A model generated the notes under the pieces. The model was not told the origin of the DNA. It saw only the letters and a list, made by a program, of their open reading frames with translations, and ran no database searches. A stretch of DNA of 64,000 nucleotides from Congeria kusceri (lineage: Eukaryota > Mollusca > Bivalvia > Myida > Dreissenidae). Both the position numbers and the translations under genes were made by a program. Position 1 is the stretch's first letter. Every line of letters begins with the position of its first letter. Shown one piece after another: positions 36,701 to 42,700 of the stretch. The stretch lies in NCBI GenBank assembly GCA_027627225.1, contig CM051032.1, forward strand, positions 60,379,137 through 60,443,136, written 5' to 3'.

Positions 36701-39700
36701 TGTAAAGTGTCGTCCGGGTCGACACTCTCCACCTAGAATGGTTTGATATTTAGAAGATACTTCCTTGAAACAGAAAATACCATAAAACCTGAAAGTACAG
36801 TCATGGATTAGCCTGTGCGGACTAGACTGCACAGGCTAATCAGGGACGACACTTTACGCACATGCATTTAGCCGGTTTTCCCACGACATGCCTCAGATGT
36901 CTTTATTAAAGCTCACAATTTCCTGATGGATGTGGTTATTTCATTTATTGTTCAAATTTTAGTTCAGAAGGTTTTATTGTAGTACACCACATATTTCCTG
37001 AATTTTAATTAACAGTATCAGTGTTCGCATAAAAATGGTTCTGCATTTAGTATTTTGTTTAGAAACTACCAGAACATAAAGGCAGGTGTGTGGGCGATGC
37101 TTTAAAGCAGGCTATATCTCATTTGTTATCACTTGCATTGTAATTGGTGTTAGTTTAGATATATGGTAAGGACTTGATTTTATTGTAATAGGAATTAGAA
37201 TTCAGGAATTATTAACCTACACTAATACTTGTTGTTGCCTTGACCTTTGATTATCAGTCAGAGCTAACCCCTTTGTGTTTCAACTATTTAGTCAAATAAT
37301 TACCGGTAGGCCGATCTGATTTTAGCTTCATTTATTTTGTCAGATATTATATAAGTTACAAATTAAACTTATAATTGAAATGAATTGTTCACAGTTCATA
37401 TTTTGTTATATAGTTCATATTTCTGACTTTTAGTACATGGAACATCTAAATAATTCACACTAATACCTGTTGGTTCGCAGGAAGCATTAGACATCCACAA
37501 TGAGGTTCTGTCACAACTGCCTGCTCAGAATCCCCTTGAGGAAACTGTCTTCCAGGTGAGTGGTGTGCTTGGCAGTGTCACCTGCTTCGGTCTTCGGCCG
37601 GGCCCGGCTAGCTCAGTTGGTAGAGCGCTGGACTGTCAATCCAGGGATCGTGAGTTCGAACCCCAGCCTGGCCACATAACTTGTGTGGAGATGGTCATGA
37701 AATTATTTTTTTGGCCATTCTCCCCCAACTCTGATTCAAGTAGGACAGTTGTCAGTTACTGGCATAGGTATGTGCACTTAGTTCTGGTAAACGGCTTTAG
37801 TGTGTGTGTAGGTTAACTGACCGCCGTGATATGACTGAAATACTGTTAAAAACGGCAAAAAATCCAAACAAACAATCATCCAGTTAAACTTGTATTACAA
37901 TTTGGACAAGTTATAGTGTTACGACTGTATTTTGTAAGAATATCTTGCGTCATTCGAAGACTAACTCTATGTCATGAAAATGTGCTGGAATGCACCACAC
38001 AAACATACAGGTAAGCATGCTTACCTGAAATTATCGAAATTTACAGAACAAATGGAAGACGTCGGCTAGTTTTGTCAAAAGTGCAGTATTGACATTTCTG
38101 GTTACATTTGTGCTCAGGCTAACATACACTGAATAATGACAATAAGCTTGATTGTATTTCTTGCAGTTGTTCTTTTTAGCTCACCTGAGCACAAAGTGCT
38201 CATGGTGAGCTTTTGTGTTCGCCCGTTGTCCGTCGTGTGTGCGTGCGTGTGCCGTCAACTTTTCATTTAAACAACATCTCCTCCTAAACCGCTTGGCAGA
38301 TTTTCACCAAACTTCACAGGAATGATCCTTGGGTGGACCTCTTTCAAAGTTTTTCAAATCTTTCTGGTCTGCTGCATATGTAGGTCACCAGAGCTAAAAA
38401 TATATTTTAAAAGTGAAAACTTTAAAAATCTTCTATGAAACCGCAAGGCTCAGAGCTTTCATATTTAATATGTGACATCCTCTGGTGGTCCTCTACAAAG
38501 ATTGTTCAAATGATGCCCCTTGGGTCAAAACTGGCCACGCCCCGGGGGTCACATGGTTTATATAGACTTATATAGCAAAATGACTTTAAAAATCTTCTCC
38601 TCTGAAACAGCAAGGCCCAGAGGTTTCAGACTTGGTATGTAACATTGTATAGTGGTCCTCTACAAAGATTGTTCAAATGATGCCACTGGGGTCAAACTGG
38701 GCTACCCCGGGGGTCACATAGTTTATATAGACTTAAATAGCAAAATGACTTAACAAATCTTCTCCTCTGAAACCGTAAGGCCCAGAGGTTTCATATTTGG
38801 TATGTAACATTGTATGGTGGTCCTCTACAAAGATTTTTCAAATGATGCCCCTGGGGTGAAAACTGGGCACACCCCGGGGGTCACATGGTTTATAAAGACT
38901 TCTCCTCTGAAACTGCTAGGCCCAGAGGGTTTGCATTTGGTGTGTAACATTGTATAGTTATCCTCTACAAAGATTGTTCAAATGATGTCTCAGGGGTCAA
39001 AACTGGCCCTGCCCTGGGGGTCACACAGTTTATATAGACTTAAATAGCAAAATGACTTTAAAATTTCCTCTGAAACCGGAGTGGTATCATATTTGATATG
39101 TAACATTGTATAGTAGTCCTCTACAAAGATTGTTCAAAGTATGTCCCTGGGGTAAAAAGTGGCCGTGACCTGGGGGTCACACGGTTTATATAGACTTGTA
39201 TGGCAAGTGGGCCTTAAAAATCTTCCTTGTTCAAACTGTAAGGCCCAGAGGTTTTATATTTTGCGTGAAACATTGTGGAGTGGTCCTCTACAACGATTGT
39301 TCCAATGAAGCCCCTGGAGGTCACATGGTTTATATACATTTAAATAGCAAAATGACTTTAAAAATCTTCTCTGCAACTGCAAGGCCCAGTGGTTTCATAT
39401 TTGGTATGTAACATTGAATAGTGGTCCACTACAAATATTTTTCAAATTATGCCCTAAGGTAGAAAGTGGCCACGCCCTCGGGGTCACATGGTTTATAGAG
39501 ACTTGAAAACTTCTGAACCTGCAAGGCCCAAATTTTTATACTCAGGTAAGGGGTTTAGTGCCATTTTGTCCTCTTGATATTAGCCATTATGATGCCTTAA
39601 ACTCAGGTGAGCGACCTAGGGCCATCATGGCCCTCTTGTTTATTAAAAACCTTAGTTGTAATGTAATGTTATGTTACTCTGGGACAATGACAAAGGAAAA

Positions 39701-42700
39701 CCCCTTTTTTGTTTCAGTAAAACCGTTTTTTGTTTCAAATTGTAATCAGTCTCCAGTTTGAGTGGTCTTTCTTCTCACCATGATGATTGAAAGGTTCCCT
39801 GAACAGTCTACTGTTTTTCAGACCCATGACTTGGTCCACAAGCTACCGAGGGCGAGCCACTACTGCCAGGTGCCTAGCTTGAACCCAGAGGGAACAATCT
39901 CCTGTATCATCAACTACTATCACAGCTCGCCTGGGGACCTCAGAAAAACATGCCTAAACAGTGTTCTCAAAGTAAGCTAGTTGTAGCATGTTTGACTTTA
40001 TTATATGAGATTGCACTGCATTAAAATTGTGTTGCTGCCTTGCATGATCATTCACTGTGTAATAACATTGGTAATTTATTTCTTGTTCATTTGTAAAAGT
40101 ATTAAATATAAAATATTAACATCGTTATTATGTTATGTTACAACATCACCTTTTCATTAAAATTTTGTTGCTTATATGCTTTTCACTCATCAAAATCAAA
40201 AACCAATTTTATGACATCAAGAATTTAAGTCTTTACCATTTGTTAAGGTACAGATTCTACCCTGTACAAGATACTATGTTATATTTTCAACACATTGTAT
40301 CTAATAGACTCAGATGGCCGAGCCCTGTTTTGACAGGCTGCGCACGAAGCAGCAGCTGGGCTACACCGTAGGCTGTCTCGACTACCTGACATACGGCATT
40401 GTGGGGTTGGGCATCCTGGTGGAGTTTACCGCCAGCAAGTTCAGGTCAGAGCCTACTTTGTTGGGATTAGGGTATAGAAAAGTGTTTTTATTGAGAAATA
40501 ATTTTTTATTGATTGCTGTTTATTGACCAATAAACACCAATTTGGAGTTCTTATGCCTAGGAATTAAACCAAGAAGGCATTAGCCCAAGTGGTTTAATAG
40601 CCAATATCAGAACTCCAAATCGTTATTTATTGGCCAATAAACAATGATAATACGAAAATTATTTCGATGGTAACATAATTTATTACTATTTTTGCATTTG
40701 CAATGAGAACTCCATTTTACTATGTTCCGCTCAGAATTGAGACTACTTTTTGCGTTGTTTACTGGGTAGTTTAACAAATTTAAATTTTATTTGTCTATAG
40801 AAAATTCAGCGATAATCATATTAGAATATGTTATACAACAGATATTTGTATAACACATGTTCTTATAAGATAACTTTGTAGAACTTCTCAGTAGAAGAAG
40901 ATACTTGATTTTGAACAATAAGTAGATGCAAGTTTACAAAATTGTGATATTTACATAACATTGGGTTTTCAAGTTGGACGGTGTTAACTTGAATTGTTAA
41001 AATTGACAAAATATATGTGGTTCACTACATGTTTATAGTATTTTTACATATGCCATTGAAGCTCTTTTTGTTTCAAATCTTTGTATCATATGTAATTAAT
41101 ATGTCACGTGGAGATATCAATGAAAATATTTACCTTTAGCTAAGGTTGTCTATTATGAAACAAATTTGAAGAAAAAGTTTTAAACACCCATTGCTAAGAT
41201 ATTGTTACAGTGTTGTTATTACCAGGTTTCACTGAACAAATTGATTTAGATGTTTAAAGTGCAGTTGTATCACCTGAAATATAATTGATTTTGCGATACA
41301 TTATATTATATAACAGAATTATGAACACCTTGGCATTTTAATATATCTTCAATAAAATGAAGAATCTAACATTTTAGTATTCATAGTCTTCTGTTGTTGT
41401 TGCTTAACAACGATTGGTGTTTCTTTTTGATTATTCAAAATTTTGTTGTCATATTAACTGTATAGCACTATGCACGTTGTAAATTGCACATGTCTGTGCC
41501 TCTGTGATTGCAGTATGAGACATGTGGACGACCAGATTGAGGAGGTTATTTATTCTGTTTGTAAATAAGTGTTGTTGCTGTGTCAACAAAAGTGTTATTT
41601 CTGGTCTGATTTTTGGTCAGATGGGTGTTTGGTTTGTTGTTGTTGTTATTTTTTTTTTTTAATATTGATGCTTTGTGATTGATTTTGTCAAATTTTGTCA
41701 TATGTTGTCTTACACAATGCACAGGCCCTGTGTTCACAAAAGATGAATTACAGGATCAGGATCAGTCTGATCTTGATCTTGTAGCTCACCTTAACGGAAT
41801 ATCAAACATATTTTATTTTCAGAATAACTTTTCTTCATGATAAAATCACATAATTTTTGTTATTTCTCTTATGAAAATCTTCATATCAGATAGCAAATGT
41901 ACATTACTAAAAGGCTGAAATCATTTTTATAAAATATATTTGACCAAACTTTCAAATTGATCCTGATTTTAGTGAACATCATTTTTGAGTCTGATCCTGA
42001 AATATCTGGCTCAAGTTCATCTTGAACCTGAAAATCAGGCTTAACTGGTTTTGTGAACACAGGGCCAGTTGTCCGTAATACGCCTCTGTTATTGCAGTAT
42101 GAGGCATGTAGATGACCAGATTGAGGGGTTTATGGAGGAGATCAGGCAGCTGCTGGAGAACACAACAGACGAGGAGTTTGAGGAACTGGTAGGCTACCTC
42201 ACTATGGCTGATCGCAGGCTGTTTGAGAGCTTAAAAAACATTGTCTTGTGTCTGTGATTAATGATTGTATACTCTTTGATTAAACATTAAGTACTGGAAG
42301 AAGCAATTTTAACGAGGACCCATGTTTAACCAAACTCCTTTGTCAAAAATAATTTTTTTAATTTGTGACAAATTTTTTCATTTGTAAAAATCGTCCGTGT
42401 GTTTTCGTTTTTCATTGTTTAGTTTTCATTAAATGAAACATAATATTAATTTTTAGTACCAATATTTCCAAAATAAAATATTGAAAGTTTGTCTAACATT
42501 TCGACTTTAATGTGGCATACTAGTTGCGATTTTCTTACTAAGCTTTATGAATTCAGCCCCAGATTCTTTGAAGAACTTAAAGATGTTTACATTTCGACAG
42601 CTCTATCTTCATATAATATAGTTTTGTGCTTGAATGATTATGATTTGTATTGTAAATGTAAAAAAATGCCCAAAATTATATGTGTGCATGTGTGTACCAG

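Noticed and set aside
22627..37878. tRNA genes (Cys-like and Asp-like heads at 22627, 30826, 34308, 37601)
   Set aside because: Each is followed by the same non-tRNA body and AAAC tail and one has a target duplication, so they are SINEs.
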